This document shows, in pieces, positions 44,524-53,453 of a DNA stretch of 64,000 bases. How positions within the stretch are numbered: position 1 is the first letter of the stretch; each line of letters opens with the position of its first letter. The notes beneath the pieces are model-generated. The model did not search any database, was not told the origin of the DNA, and saw only the letters and a program-made list of their open reading frames with translations. This DNA comes from Flavobacterium sp. YJ01 (lineage in GTDB: Bacteria > Bacteroidota > Bacteroidia > Flavobacteriales > Flavobacteriaceae). Location of the stretch: assembly GCF_029320955.1 (NCBI RefSeq), contig NZ_CP119757.1, positions 682,001 to 746,000 of the forward strand, given 5' to 3'. Both the position numbers and the translations under genes were made by a program.

Positions 44524-44712
44524 ATGCATATCATTAAAACCTCTCTTGATTACTTAATCAAGAGAGACACTGCCCCTATTTCAAATGACCACCCAATTAC
44601 AATTTATTCGAATTACCCTCTGCCTTTGGACAAACTTTTAACGCTTGAAGAACAAGAAACACTTAATTTGGATTTTCAAGTAATTCAATTTTTAAAATTT
44701 CCTGAAGAATGA
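44524..44712 (+). CDS. Unrecognised 62-residue leader gene of the ABC-3C-type operon
   Basis: A 62-residue acidic protein (MHIIKTSLDYLIKRDTAPIS... ending QFLKFPEE) with no recognised family and no signal. Its stop overlaps the start of the protease gene (ATGA, 4 nt), implying translational coupling and arguing that it is a real component, perhaps a small regulator, antitoxin or protease inhibitor/substrate. Confidence 0.55.
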   Translation: MHIIKTSLDYLIKRDTAPISNDHPITIYSNYPLPLDKLLTLEEQETLNLDFQVIQFLKFPEE

Positions 44713-45854
44713 ATACTCCTAATATAAATACCACTACGGGGCTAATTCATAAAGATGGAAAATTTATTGGAAGTTCAGTAATTTTCCCATGGAATGGAGA
44801 TCTGCTATGTTTAACAGCAAGTCATAATTTATTTGGAAAAAAATTTGACCAATCACCTGACCTCCAAAAATGGAATGTCGTAGACCATACTGGTCTTGCA
44901 CATCCGATTTTAGAGTTGGTGGGAAATCACGATTTGGCAAAAGAGCATGATATTATAATTCTTAAATTAGATTGCAAATCAGCTCTAGCAAATTTCACAT
45001 GTCCAAAATTCTGCTCAATTCCAAAAAACCCAGCACACTCGCTGATGTTTCGCGGAAAGTATGAAAGCTCTAAAACTTCGGTGACTCACAAAAAATTAAC
45101 TTTCAATACAGATTGCGATAAAATTACCTATCATTTCCTATGCGATGTCGATAAAGTTCTTTTAACTAACAACACTTATAGCTCTGGTAGTGACTGGTTA
45201 GGCGGATGGTCAGGTTCCGGGCTGTTTATTGAAAATCATACGGAGCTGGTATGCGCAGGAGTCATGACCGAAATTCCAAATAAAGGAGATGACGGGCAAA
45301 TTCAATTTGTAAGTGTAAATGCTTTATCTGCTCTTAATATTTTAGGCATAGAACTTCCAATAATGGATTCTGAGGAACTAAATTTTGATCCAACTCTGAA
45401 CGCAAGTTCCTTAGAAGCTATTTTTGATGCCATTGATGAGGATGCTATTACTGAATGGGAGAATAATGATCTTAATAAACCGCAACTTAAATATATTAAC
45501 GACAAACTTCCTAACATATATCCTGAAGATCAATTAGAAAAAAACAAAAGGCATATCATAAAAAAATTGCTTCTTGGCAAAGCATACATTACAGTCGAAT
45601 TACGTAATAATGAACAATTGTTTACTCTATATAAAAAGGCCTACAGAGTTTATGACCTAGAAGATAAAAATATATATGCAAATAATAAAATGGAGGCTCG
45701 TCTTGGCGTTTCAAACATCAAAAATGAATATGAAAGTTATTTGCAAAATTGTTTAGGTTCTGTATTTTCCGCTTCGGATGTAAAGCTTTTGGCATTTTAT
45801 GGAATTAGTGAATGGATAGCAGATTGCAGTTTAAGTATATTAGGGAATGAATGA
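44709..45854 (+). CDS. Trypsin-like serine protease, probable effector of an ABC-3C system
   Basis: A 381-residue cytoplasmic protein without a signal peptide. The N-terminal 210 residues have a chymotrypsin-fold triad: His in LTASHNLF (about 39), Asp in EHDIIILKL (about 81) and Ser in GGWSGSGLF (about 169). The C-terminal 170 residues (from about DEDAITEWE) are helical and match the position of the shared CTD that links effectors to the ABC-three-component machinery. It overlaps the leader gene by 4 nt and the middle component by 8 nt. The protease presumably cuts host or phage proteins once the ATPase signals infection; no substrate is known. Confidence 0.78.
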   Translation: MNTPNINTTTGLIHKDGKFIGSSVIFPWNGDLLCLTASHNLFGKKFDQSPDLQKWNVVDHTGLAHPILELVGNHDLAKEHDIIILKLDCKSALANFTCPKFCSIPKNPAHSLMFRGKYESSKTSVTHKKLTFNTDCDKITYHFLCDVDKVLLTNNTYSSGSDWLGGWSGSGLFIENHTELVCAGVMTEIPNKGDDGQIQFVSVNALSALNILGIELPIMDSEELNFDPTLNASSLEAIFDAIDEDAITEWENNDLNKPQLKYINDKLPNIYPEDQLEKNKRHIIKKLLLGKAYITVELRNNEQLFTLYKKAYRVYDLEDKNIYANNKMEARLGVSNIKNEYESYLQNCLGSVFSASDVKLLAFYGISEWIADCSLSILGNE

Positions 45855-46293
45855 AAAAATAACAATAAAAGGAAATAGGATCAAGATTCTTGAAGGATAT
45901 CAAGACAACGATCAGATTAACATATTGATGATCTTGCTGATTATAAAATATTCGGTTAATGGAAAAACGCTTTCAGTACCTTTAAAGAAGATCGCATTTA
46001 TTTTGGATGCCGTAAAGAAAAATGTTTCCGTAAAAAAGCTATCAACTTTGCTTTCTTCCCCTTGGGAAATCTCCGGTTCATTGCGCAAAAACATAATTTT
46101 ATCGCATGAGAAAAAGTACTTGGTAATAAAAGACAGTAATGGAGTTATTAGTTTTGGCTTAAGTGTTACAGGACTATCCATAGTTACAGAAATAGAAGAA
46201 AACAATATAATGCCAGAAATTCGTAAAGAAATTACGAAATGGTGCAAAGCTGTTAGTATGAACGAACTAAAAAAACAACAATTAATCTGGTAG
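45847..46293 (+). CDS. ABC-3C middle-component-like protein
   Basis: A 148-residue soluble protein with a helix-rich, winged-helix-like layout (QINILMILLIIKYSVNG, KIAFILDAVKKN, then YLVIKDSNGVISFGLS as a wing). Size, position between effector and ABC ATPase, and the tight spacing (8-nt overlap upstream, 4-nt gap downstream) match the middle component of ABC-three-component systems, which is thought to join sensor and effector. The sequence itself is too divergent for a firm family call. Confidence 0.65.
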   Translation: MNEKITIKGNRIKILEGYQDNDQINILMILLIIKYSVNGKTLSVPLKKIAFILDAVKKNVSVKKLSTLLSSPWEISGSLRKNIILSHEKKYLVIKDSNGVISFGLSVTGLSIVTEIEENNIMPEIRKEITKWCKAVSMNELKKQQLIW

Positions 46294-46297
46294 AAAA

Positions 46298-48388
46298 ATG
46301 ATCAAGATTCACTCAATTAAGGCATTGGTCACAGAAACTGAAGGTGGAAAATTTGGTTTCGAATATGGCTTTAGTTCTGGACTAAATATTCTTTCTGGCG
46401 ACAATTCTAGCGGTAAATCTACAGTATTGTCCTGCATCTATTATTGCCTAGGTATGGAACAATTGGCCAGTTATGGTAATTCTGACGGCCTGAAAGAATG
46501 TTTAAAAACTAGTTTCAAGTACAATAACCAGAACTTTAATGTTTTTGAATCGTCCGCACAACTAGAAATCAGCAACCAAGATGGCGAAAAGGCTATAATT
46601 ACAAGGGTTATAAAATCTCATTATGAGGAAGACCCTAATTTGATTAGCGTCCAGATCAATGATGAATCACCTCAGGAAAAGTTTATACACGCTGCAGGTG
46701 ATACTGACCATTCTGACGGCTTTTATAAATGGCTTTCTGATTTTTCAAAAATACCAATACCGCTTTTTGTCGATGATGACGGAACTACACAAAAAATACT
46801 GTACCTGCAGCAGATATTTGCGAGCTCATTCGTGGAGCAGACAAAAGGCTGGTCAGATTTCTTTGCACAGATTCCTGTTTTTAACACAAAAAAAGCCAAA
46901 CAAAAAATTGTAGAATATACATTAGGTCTTAGCGGATTAATAGAAGAGTTTGAACTCGATAAACTAAAGCAGCGCGAAAAGGAATATAAAAATGTTTGGA
47001 CAAATACTGTCGAAACTTTTCAAACTATTACGTCATATTACAATCTGTTAACCGCGAACCTTACAGAAACATTTACAGCTGAACTTTCACCGGCAAAAAT
47101 CTCAAAACTTGATTTACAGACTAGAGATACCAAAGGCAATTATAGTACCTTGGAGCAAATAATATCAGATCTTACCGAAAAAAATCGGATTTTAACTATA
47201 AACAATACCTTGGATCTTTCCAAGGTAACCAGTACCGAAATTTTATCAAAGCAAGAAGAAGTAAGCAAAAAATTAGCCTTTTTAAATAAGGAACTACAGA
47301 AAGTTAATGAACAGCAAGTAAATGAAGAAATCAAAATAAAAAATTATTTATTTACAGTTGACCATTTAAGCAGGGAGATCGAAGCTCTTGAAGGGATAAA
47401 TAAACTTAACAAGCTGCAATCTTTTCATATTGGAGCTGTGGAAAATTGTCCTGTCTGCAACTCATCTTTATTAACTAATCCCAACATCGAACTTAAAAAT
47501 ATAGACCGAGTTGACGGTTCAAAATCGATATCATTTTATAAGTCCGAACGAAGCTTGTACGAATCCTACCTTAAAAGTTCACAAAATCTTAGTGAACGTT
47601 TTGACAAAATTGTCAATTATTACCAAGAGAAAATTAGTGAATTAAAAAACACTCTGTCTATTCTAGATAAAGAGCTATTGGACGATTCACGAATTCCCTC
47701 ACGTATAAGCATTGACGAAGAAATCCGTATAAAGTTTGAACTTGAAAAAATGACTAAGATTAGGCATCAATTTAAGAGATTTAAGACAGACTTAATGGAA
47801 ATCTCGGAAAAACTTGCACAGATACGAGCTCGAAAAGAAGTGCTTAAACGCCATTTTGAACTTGATCAGAAAAAGATTTATGATTTCAAAAATCAGTTTA
47901 TTCACTATTTGGAAAAATTTGGCTATTCCAAAGAAATACTTTCACGTATTTACATTTCTCAAGAGGAATCAAATAAACTATTCCCAGTTGTAAGTGTCGG
48001 CACCATTACACCGCAACCTATTAGATTACTATCGTCAGCTAGTGATTTCATTCGCGCACAATGGGCATTCTATATGACTTTATTAGTAAAAGCTGAACTA
48101 CATCTTGGAATCTTAATTCTTGACGAACCAGGACAGCACGCGATAGCATCTGCGGATTTAAAAGAATTGCTAAAGGAAACCAGCAAGAATAAGGATCGAC
48201 AAATATTGGTTGCAATTTCGAAAGAAGATAAAGTAACAATTTCTGAAAATGGTCAAATTAACAAGGTAGAGGTGGATCTTTTAAATATTCTTGAAGAAAC
48301 TAAATTAATTAAAGATCAAGACTATACAATTAATATTATCGATTCGCATGATCGAAAAGACAAATGCATTCAACCTATGCAATATTAA
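46298..48388 (+). CDS. SMC/Rad50-like ABC ATPase with zinc hook (ABC-3C ATPase)
   Basis: A 696-residue ATPase: Walker A GDNSSGKST (residues about 34-42), long coiled coils (about 210-380 and 410-560) broken by a Rad50-like zinc hook CPVC (residues about 384-387), and Walker B ILILDEPGQHA (about 604). SMC-type ATPases of this form sense DNA ends or structures, and in ABC-3C systems they license the effector. A signature-type LLSSASDFIRAQWAFY region precedes Walker B. It is the central gene of the operon, with 4 nt before it. Confidence 0.85.
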   Translation: MIKIHSIKALVTETEGGKFGFEYGFSSGLNILSGDNSSGKSTVLSCIYYCLGMEQLASYGNSDGLKECLKTSFKYNNQNFNVFESSAQLEISNQDGEKAIITRVIKSHYEEDPNLISVQINDESPQEKFIHAAGDTDHSDGFYKWLSDFSKIPIPLFVDDDGTTQKILYLQQIFASSFVEQTKGWSDFFAQIPVFNTKKAKQKIVEYTLGLSGLIEEFELDKLKQREKEYKNVWTNTVETFQTITSYYNLLTANLTETFTAELSPAKISKLDLQTRDTKGNYSTLEQIISDLTEKNRILTINNTLDLSKVTSTEILSKQEEVSKKLAFLNKELQKVNEQQVNEEIKIKNYLFTVDHLSREIEALEGINKLNKLQSFHIGAVENCPVCNSSLLTNPNIELKNIDRVDGSKSISFYKSERSLYESYLKSSQNLSERFDKIVNYYQEKISELKNTLSILDKELLDDSRIPSRISIDEEIRIKFELEKMTKIRHQFKRFKTDLMEISEKLAQIRARKEVLKRHFELDQKKIYDFKNQFIHYLEKFGYSKEILSRIYISQEESNKLFPVVSVGTITPQPIRLLSSASDFIRAQWAFYMTLLVKAELHLGILILDEPGQHAIASADLKELLKETSKNKDRQILVAISKEDKVTISENGQINKVEVDLLNILEETKLIKDQDYTINIIDSHDRKDKCIQPMQY

Positions 48389-48403
48389 TATTTGGCGTTT
48401 TTA

Positions 48404-49336
48404 ATGAAAAAAAGTATAAAACTTCCCAGTCATACTGGAGAACAGCCTATTCGCGTCTTAAAGCACAATTTAAGTAATCGGTTTGAAAATTTGCATGGTG
48501 ATTTTGCAAAGGAAATTCAAGAAATGATAAATTCTGGCAAACTTTTTCCTGGTATTTATTATCACGTTTCGCCTAGAGCAATAACACAGAAACAGAAGCC
48601 TTACGTTGATGAAACAGGTAAAGTTAATATTCATGAAACTTTTATGTCATTTGTCTGGATAAATTGCTTTAGTTTATTTGTTATGTATGAGGAAGGGGTT
48701 GCTAAACCAATGCAAAAAAAGCAAGGGCAAGCAAATATAGAGGAAGTGAACGTAGCTTTATTAAATATAACTGAAGAACTTTTTCAATATGGCAAATCTT
48801 TAGTAGTAGCTTATTCTCCTTGGGACAAAAAATATCTTCCAAATCCTGAAGAATTTTCAGAGGAAGAGGAATTTCATGTTCTTAGAACTAATAGTTTATA
48901 TATGTATGCTATGACTTTTATATTGGCACATGAGTACGCGCATCTAGAATTAGATCACTTCAATAAAAAGAATCAAACTAGTATTGAAAAGGAGATTGAA
49001 GCGGATAATCGAGCAATCGAGTTACTTTTGAATTGTCGGGATGATGAAAATAAAAAAACTGTTGAATACGGCCTTCTCATGGGTTTTGTTAGTATGCTAT
49101 TTTTAAAGGATAATGTTTATGGACAAGAAACTCATCCTGATACCGATGAAAGAATAAAAACTTATCTCTCAATCTTAGATGCACCTCCTGAGGAACCTAT
49201 CTGGGGAGTAGCAACCTTAGCGATAAAACTTTGGGATAATCAATTTCAACTTGGTTTTTCTTATCCAAATTTTGTAGATGATTTTAAAATTTTTTTTTAT
49301 CAAATGTGTTCGCAGATCAAAAAGCAGGATCTCTAA
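48404..49336 (+). CDS. HExxH metalloprotease-like protein (Lit/U49-like)
   Basis: A 310-residue product from the ATG at 48404; a TTG at 48392 in frame would add four residues. A central zinc motif HEYAHLELDH (about residues 175-184) is followed by EKEIEADNRAIELL, with the third-ligand Glu about 20 residues on, and later HPDTDERI. This is the gluzincin-type layout found in Lit/peptidase U49 phage-exclusion proteins, which cut elongation factor Tu in infected cells. No signal peptide, so it acts in the cytoplasm. It follows the ABC ATPase by 15 nt, giving the operon a second protease. Lit assignment is tentative; the zinc motif is certain. Confidence 0.72.
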   Translation: MKKSIKLPSHTGEQPIRVLKHNLSNRFENLHGDFAKEIQEMINSGKLFPGIYYHVSPRAITQKQKPYVDETGKVNIHETFMSFVWINCFSLFVMYEEGVAKPMQKKQGQANIEEVNVALLNITEELFQYGKSLVVAYSPWDKKYLPNPEEFSEEEEFHVLRTNSLYMYAMTFILAHEYAHLELDHFNKKNQTSIEKEIEADNRAIELLLNCRDDENKKTVEYGLLMGFVSMLFLKDNVYGQETHPDTDERIKTYLSILDAPPEEPIWGVATLAIKLWDNQFQLGFSYPNFVDDFKIFFYQMCSQIKKQDL

Positions 49337-49383
49337 TCACCTTTCTTTAAATAATACAAAATAATTCCAATCAAATCTTCAAT

Positions 49384-49902
49384 ATGTCAAATATTAACTC
49401 GGAAAATTACCATGTGGTCTTCTCCACTTATATAATAGAGAACAAACTAAATGTCCCTAAAATAGCATTAGCACTTAATTGTTCTGTTTCTACTCTGAAC
49501 CGCTTGTTACAAAATCAGAGTAAACCATCTGAGGAAATGCTAAAGCAGACTGCTATTCTAATTGTAATTGGTTTTGAAAAATATGCAAAATTAAGTGAAG
49601 CAGAAAAAGAAAAATACTCTGAAAAAATAGGTCCTCTAGTAGGTGCAGGATTAGGACTTGCAAGTATACCTACAATAGTCGGAGGACTTGGAACGGCGGG
49701 ATTATCTGGAGCCGGAATAATGTCAGGCTTAGCGACAGCTGGCGCAATAGTTGGAGGGGGTGCTGCAGCGGGTATAATAGTTGTAGGATCAGGTGCCGTT
49801 TTAGCGGGTATTGCCGGATATTCAATTGTTAGAGGAGTTAAATACGCTGTAAGCGGTTTTAAAGTTAAGCGAAAAAATCTGGACAAACGCTGGGAAATAT
49901 AA
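49384..49902 (+). CDS. HTH protein with a long Gly/Ala-rich hydrophobic segment
   Basis: A 172-residue protein. Residues about 15-60 form an HTH (KIALALNCSVSTLNRLLQNQ), like those that bind DNA in phage repressors. Residues about 83-155 are an unbroken run of Gly, Ala, Ile, Val and Ser (GPLVGAGLGLASIPTIVGGL, then AGAIVGGGAAAGIIVVGSGA), able to form two or three membrane helices, followed by a basic end (KVKRKNLDKRW). The combination of a DNA-binding head and a pore-like tail is unusual. It ends the ABC-3C-type operon, 47 nt after the HExxH gene, and could be a membrane effector released by one of the two proteases; that is inference. Confidence 0.62.
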   Translation: MSNINSENYHVVFSTYIIENKLNVPKIALALNCSVSTLNRLLQNQSKPSEEMLKQTAILIVIGFEKYAKLSEAEKEKYSEKIGPLVGAGLGLASIPTIVGGLGTAGLSGAGIMSGLATAGAIVGGGAAAGIIVVGSGAVLAGIAGYSIVRGVKYAVSGFKVKRKNLDKRWEI

Positions 49903-49965
49903 TCAATAATATTCCACATTTATTTATGAGTACTTTTCCCCAGAAATATGCATATTATTAATATC

Positions 49966-50817
49966 CTATTTTTTATGTTCTGAAATAATTCCGGTTTGGG
50001 AAAAGGTAAATATCCTTTCGTCAAAAATTGATTTCATAATCAGCCAGACCTTATCTACAAGCTTGACTTCTATTTTTTTGCTCGCGTCAATTTCGGTAAG
50101 CTTGCCTGTAAATGTTATCTCATCCAGACTTATAGATGCATTGGTTATCCTGTGAACTAGAATACTTCCTGGAATCTTATGGCGTTTTGTTTGCAGTTTC
50201 TCTTTGTGACCTTTACCCACCTCACGCCTGAAATCTTCAGCGTATGATGATAGTAAAACCTGCTTTCCATTACTAAGAATAATTGCATAATTATAAAAAT
50301 CCAGCTCATGCTCAAACTCAAGCATTCGATTATTGCCGATATCTAAATTTAGTATCACTGGACTTGTAATCAATATATTCAGGTTGATTCTGAATTCCCC
50401 CGTATCTATTTCTCTGCGATGCTTTTCCAAGTCGTTGTCATTGATTTCCCTTAATTCTACCAAACCAATGTTTCGGTACTTTGCGAAAGTAATGCCGTCT
50501 GGTGTAAAACCGCCTTTCGAAACAATGACCCCCTTATTGATACTGGCATCATCAATAATCTCAGACACCTTCATAACGATATCCTTGTTTACCTTTTCTT
50601 TCCAGTACTTGCATTCTATAGCGGTATCATAGGTATGTACACCGTCAGAATGAGAAGTCAGCACGTCTATTTGATGGTTTATCCCCGATTTGCCAGTAAC
50701 CTTGCAACTGCTGCCATATCCCTTAACCTTGACCCCAGTTTCTTTCCCAAGGGTTTCATAAATATATTTTGTAATGGATTCGTAAGTCTTCCAATCTAAA
50801 GTATTTGTTCCATCCAT
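49966..50817 (-). CDS. Mrr-like restriction endonuclease domain protein
   Basis: A 283-residue protein. The N-terminal 130 residues are an Mrr_cat-type PD-(D/E)xK nuclease: WKTYESITKYIYETLG, SGINHQIDVLTS (catalytic Asp), TAIECKYWKEKV (Glu-x-Lys) and the closing KGVIVSKGGFTPDGITFAK. The C-terminal half is beta-rich without a recognised family and may sense the target. Mrr-type enzymes cut modified (usually methylated) DNA or act as abortive nucleases. It converges on the ABC-3C-type operon with a 63-nt gap and has no partner methylase, so it is likely a stand-alone type IV-like defence gene. Confidence 0.8.
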   Translation of the reverse strand: MDGTNTLDWKTYESITKYIYETLGKETGVKVKGYGSSCKVTGKSGINHQIDVLTSHSDGVHTYDTAIECKYWKEKVNKDIVMKVSEIIDDASINKGVIVSKGGFTPDGITFAKYRNIGLVELREINDNDLEKHRREIDTGEFRINLNILITSPVILNLDIGNNRMLEFEHELDFYNYAIILSNGKQVLLSSYAEDFRREVGKGHKEKLQTKRHKIPGSILVHRITNASISLDEITFTGKLTEIDASKKIEVKLVDKVWLIMKSIFDERIFTFSQTGIISEHKK

Positions 50818-51327
50818 AGCTTATGCAGTAATTAATGAAAAAATTCTGTTTACTGTAATTAAAACCGAATTGTTATACATTAAAAAATATCACGATTTCA
50901 CTTCTCGAAAGATTTAAGGAAACAGTAGTCTCGAATTTATAAACTTAATAGTTTTGCACCTGAAACAACTCCCTCATAATTGTTAAATCAATCTCTACTT
51001 AACGCTAATTTACAAAAACATAATAGATATCCTTCTTCATGTCAGTATTTTATTGTTTGTTTAAATAAAAATACCTAAAAAAAACTTTAGGCAAAGACCA
51101 AACATAAACGATTGAAAAAACTGGTGGAACAGATTAGCTTTAATGAGTTAAAAAAATGCATTAAAAAATACTTTTTGACTTAATCTATAATTATAAAATC
51201 TGAAGCTGGAACTTTTACAGAACTGCTGCTACGCAGCCCTGCTATATATGATCAGTTTCACGGAAGGAAAATAACAGCAACCTTCAAAAGGACTCAGAAC
51301 TCATTTGAGCCAATACAAAATCTGTTT
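50818..51327. other. Intergenic region without a gene, upstream of the Mrr-like gene
   Basis: 510 nt, strongly AT-rich at first and less so after 51,180. It lies between the end of the Shedu gene and the start of the Mrr-like gene, both on the minus strand. I found no credible coding frame, hairpin terminator or repeat. It should hold the Mrr-like promoter. Confidence 0.35.
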
Positions 51328-52725
51328 TTATTTCACAATATTGTCCTTATAGTTTTCCGCCATATTTAAAAGTTCGTCAAAAGTCAGAATCTGAATGTTA
51401 TGAAGCCCATTTCTGAGTTTTGTAAAATCCCTCTGCACCTTTTTAAATTCAGGATCCGTAACTTTTATTCCCTTAGCAAGATATTCGTACGAAGAAATAA
51501 TAATGATTCCACGTGGGCGGTAAATGTTTCCTTCAAGTATCTCTCCTTTGAGATCCTCCTTAATAGTTTTACTCTTTATCTTTTCCTGTATCAAGGCATC
51601 CATATAATTTATAGTCTGGATGACGGCCTTGCTCAATTCTGAAGAAAAAGCATAGTTATCATGGCTTGGATCTTTGGTAACCACATGTTTTAAGTGCGTC
51701 TTAATTTCCAGGATATCCACTCCTCCAAAATGGTTTATACCTATAAAATCAGGATACTTTTTACTTAGATCGACATTTAACTCAATTTTAGGATAGAGCT
51801 TTTGATATGAAAAAATCAGAAAGGAAAGATAGTTTTCGAAATATTTCTGCCATACAGATTCCATCTGCTTTATTTTCCTGCCATCGCTTTCAACCTTAGC
51901 AATCGTTTTTTTGGCCGCAGCACTCACCAGACTGGAACTTTTCAGATTCAGTATTTCGCGTCCCAGGGATATTATCTCCTCTAATCTTACTTTTATAAAA
52001 TAATCATTTAATTTTGTAAGGTAATCCGCTCCAAATACTTCTTTCTGAATTAGTTTAAGATTTAGTTCCTGGAGTGCCAGTAGATCATTATCGTTTAAAT
52101 AGCGTTCAAAATCCGTTTTGTTTTTTTTGGTCGGGATATTAAAGCGGTCTATGAGAAAACTGAATTCACCCTTGCTTGACAGCGTTTTCTTCTCCTTTTC
52201 AATGCCGAAATAACTCTTTTGAAATTCATTTGACTTATAATTTATCAGCTTTTTAGAATAGCTCTTTCCTTCGGTATAAAAGCCGTTATATGTGCTTAAT
52301 ATTCTCAAGAATTCTGTAGGGTTAAAAAGAAGGGTACGTTTGTTCTCCTGCAGTTCAAATCTGTCTGTCTCAGCTGTGATTTCCAAAATCTTGATTTGTC
52401 TGGAGTTAAAATGAAACACATCGTCAATGGAAGCATAATGCCTCAGTTTCAGATCTTTTGTGAGAACTTCTTCTATAGGGAAACTAAGAGGGAATTTTAT
52501 CATTTCTAGATTAGAATAAATGTACCTGAAGGCCACTCTTTCTAGTTCCTCATCACCTTCATTCACTGCCGGCACAGTTTCAAGATACCGCTGCACCAGG
52601 AGCAATTCACCTTTCCCGCTATTTTTTCTAAAAATTACCTTATCTGTATCCTTAATTGAAATTTCATCTTCAATTATTAACTCCGGCCATGCCAGATCTT
52701 TAATCAATTTTAAAAAATTATCCAT
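51328..52725 (-). CDS. sduA: Shedu-family antiphage nuclease
   Basis: A 465-residue protein matching the Shedu (SduA, DUF4263) plan. A variable N-terminal half (about 1-280) probably holds the regulatory domain, followed by the C-terminal nuclease: WQKYFENYLSFLIFSYQKLY, then YPDFIGIN, VDILEIKTHLK with the PD-(D/E)xK Asp and Glu-x-Lys, and the family's late RPRGIIIISS and helix QILTFDELL. Shedu is a single-gene antiphage system in which an SduA tetramer nicks phage DNA. It starts 380 nt inside the right end of the element and is the last defence gene. Confidence 0.88.
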   Translation of the reverse strand: MDNFLKLIKDLAWPELIIEDEISIKDTDKVIFRKNSGKGELLLVQRYLETVPAVNEGDEELERVAFRYIYSNLEMIKFPLSFPIEEVLTKDLKLRHYASIDDVFHFNSRQIKILEITAETDRFELQENKRTLLFNPTEFLRILSTYNGFYTEGKSYSKKLINYKSNEFQKSYFGIEKEKKTLSSKGEFSFLIDRFNIPTKKNKTDFERYLNDNDLLALQELNLKLIQKEVFGADYLTKLNDYFIKVRLEEIISLGREILNLKSSSLVSAAAKKTIAKVESDGRKIKQMESVWQKYFENYLSFLIFSYQKLYPKIELNVDLSKKYPDFIGINHFGGVDILEIKTHLKHVVTKDPSHDNYAFSSELSKAVIQTINYMDALIQEKIKSKTIKEDLKGEILEGNIYRPRGIIIISSYEYLAKGIKVTDPEFKKVQRDFTKLRNGLHNIQILTFDELLNMAENYKDNIVK

Positions 52726-53032
52726 TGTACTTTAGTGCAATATTAGACATCTGTAAACAATTCGGTAATAACAAATAACATAAAAAATATCTAAATATAA
52801 TTACGGAAAACCGTAAGTTATTTTTAGTGGTGGTTTTAAAAATTAAGAACAGTAGAACTTTCATAAAAATTAGGCACAAACCTGACCAATCCAGTTTCTT
52901 TATTTTCAGAGAAACATTGCTGAGGTGAAAAAAGTTAAAATACCAGCTTTCATTATACAATTTATACTATTTCTGTCACAAAAACCTAAGGAGAATTATT
53001 TTTAATTTTTTAATGTTACAGCTTTTAGCTTT
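52726..53032. other. Right boundary region without a gene
   Basis: About 300 nt upstream of the Shedu gene with no credible reading frame. It should contain the Shedu promoter and leads into the GTGGCA-type repeats at the element's right end. Confidence 0.35.
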
Positions 53033-53176
53033 TGTTGCAGAATCGTGGAAAGTTAAATTTAAAGACAGATAAAATTTAAGAAAGCTTGCACCTGCAAAGT
53101 AAGGTTTGTGCTTATTAAACAGAGTCCTAAAATTGCAAAAGCTACTGAATCAAGTTTTGTGGCAGAATCGTGGCAC
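53033..53176. repeat. Right att-like sites
   Basis: TGTGGCAGAATCGTGGCAC (53158-53176) matches the left site at 21683-21701 with one mismatch and the same orientation. A degenerate copy, GTTGCAGAATCGTGG (53034-53048), lies 125 nt before it. The truncated dinB homology begins about 45 nt beyond the main copy, consistent with an element end here. Confidence 0.55.
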
Positions 53177-53192
53177 ATCGCCATTTCAAAAA

Positions 53193-53450
53193 ATGAAAAA
53201 CCAGCAAAATCAAGGCTTGACAGCTTTAGGTTCGAAACTGTATACCCACATCAATTACACAGTTGTACTCAGCGGACTGGTCAGGGAAACCTATCAGATT
53301 GTCCTGTTCAAAGATACTGAAGAAATGCTGTCGCTCTATCAGGCAATGGACAGGATGAAAACCCACTACGGATTTGACGCCGTGAGGAGATGCGCATGCG
53401 TCTCTTTCAAACCTAACAATAAAGACGAAATTTTAAAACGCAAAAAATAA
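53193..53450 (+). pseudogene. Y-family DNA polymerase (DinB/Pol IV) C-terminal remnant
   Basis: About 75 codons matching the tail of flavobacterial DinB-type polymerases: YTVVLSGLVRETYQIVLF, the block EEMLSLYQAMDRMKTHYG and the ending FDAVRRCACVSFKPNNKDEI. The fingers, palm and thumb domains that carry catalysis are absent, so the product cannot be a polymerase. It breaks off near the element's right end and is followed 3 nt later by a dnaE2-like remnant, as the intact cassette would be. Confidence 0.72.
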
Positions 53451-53453
53451 ATC

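Larger units (their letters stand above)
21683..53176. mobile_element. Decayed integrative conjugative element carrying a defence island
   Basis: About 31.5 kb bounded by direct copies of TGTGGCAnAATCGTGGCAC (21683-21701 and 53158-53176, one mismatch). A tyrosine recombinase lies just inside the left copy. Contents: small winged-helix genes, an excisionase-like pseudogene, traN-M-L(like)-K-J(truncated), mobilisation genes and a conflict/defence cluster. traA to traI and the 5' part of traJ are absent, so self-transfer is unlikely, although the relaxase set could allow mobilisation in trans. The exact termini are inferred from the repeat; the excised form was not observed. Confidence 0.65.

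Noticed and set aside
49515..49919. 134-codon Pro/Ala-rich frame opposite the Gly-rich HTH gene
   Set aside because: The Pro/Ala pattern is simply the antisense of Gly/Ala codons; no start signals or family features.
53106..53192. Upstream extension of the dinB remnant frame (and the overlapping frame at 53108)
   Set aside because: It runs through the att-like repeat and has no similarity to DinB; two frames are open only by chance in this short stretch.
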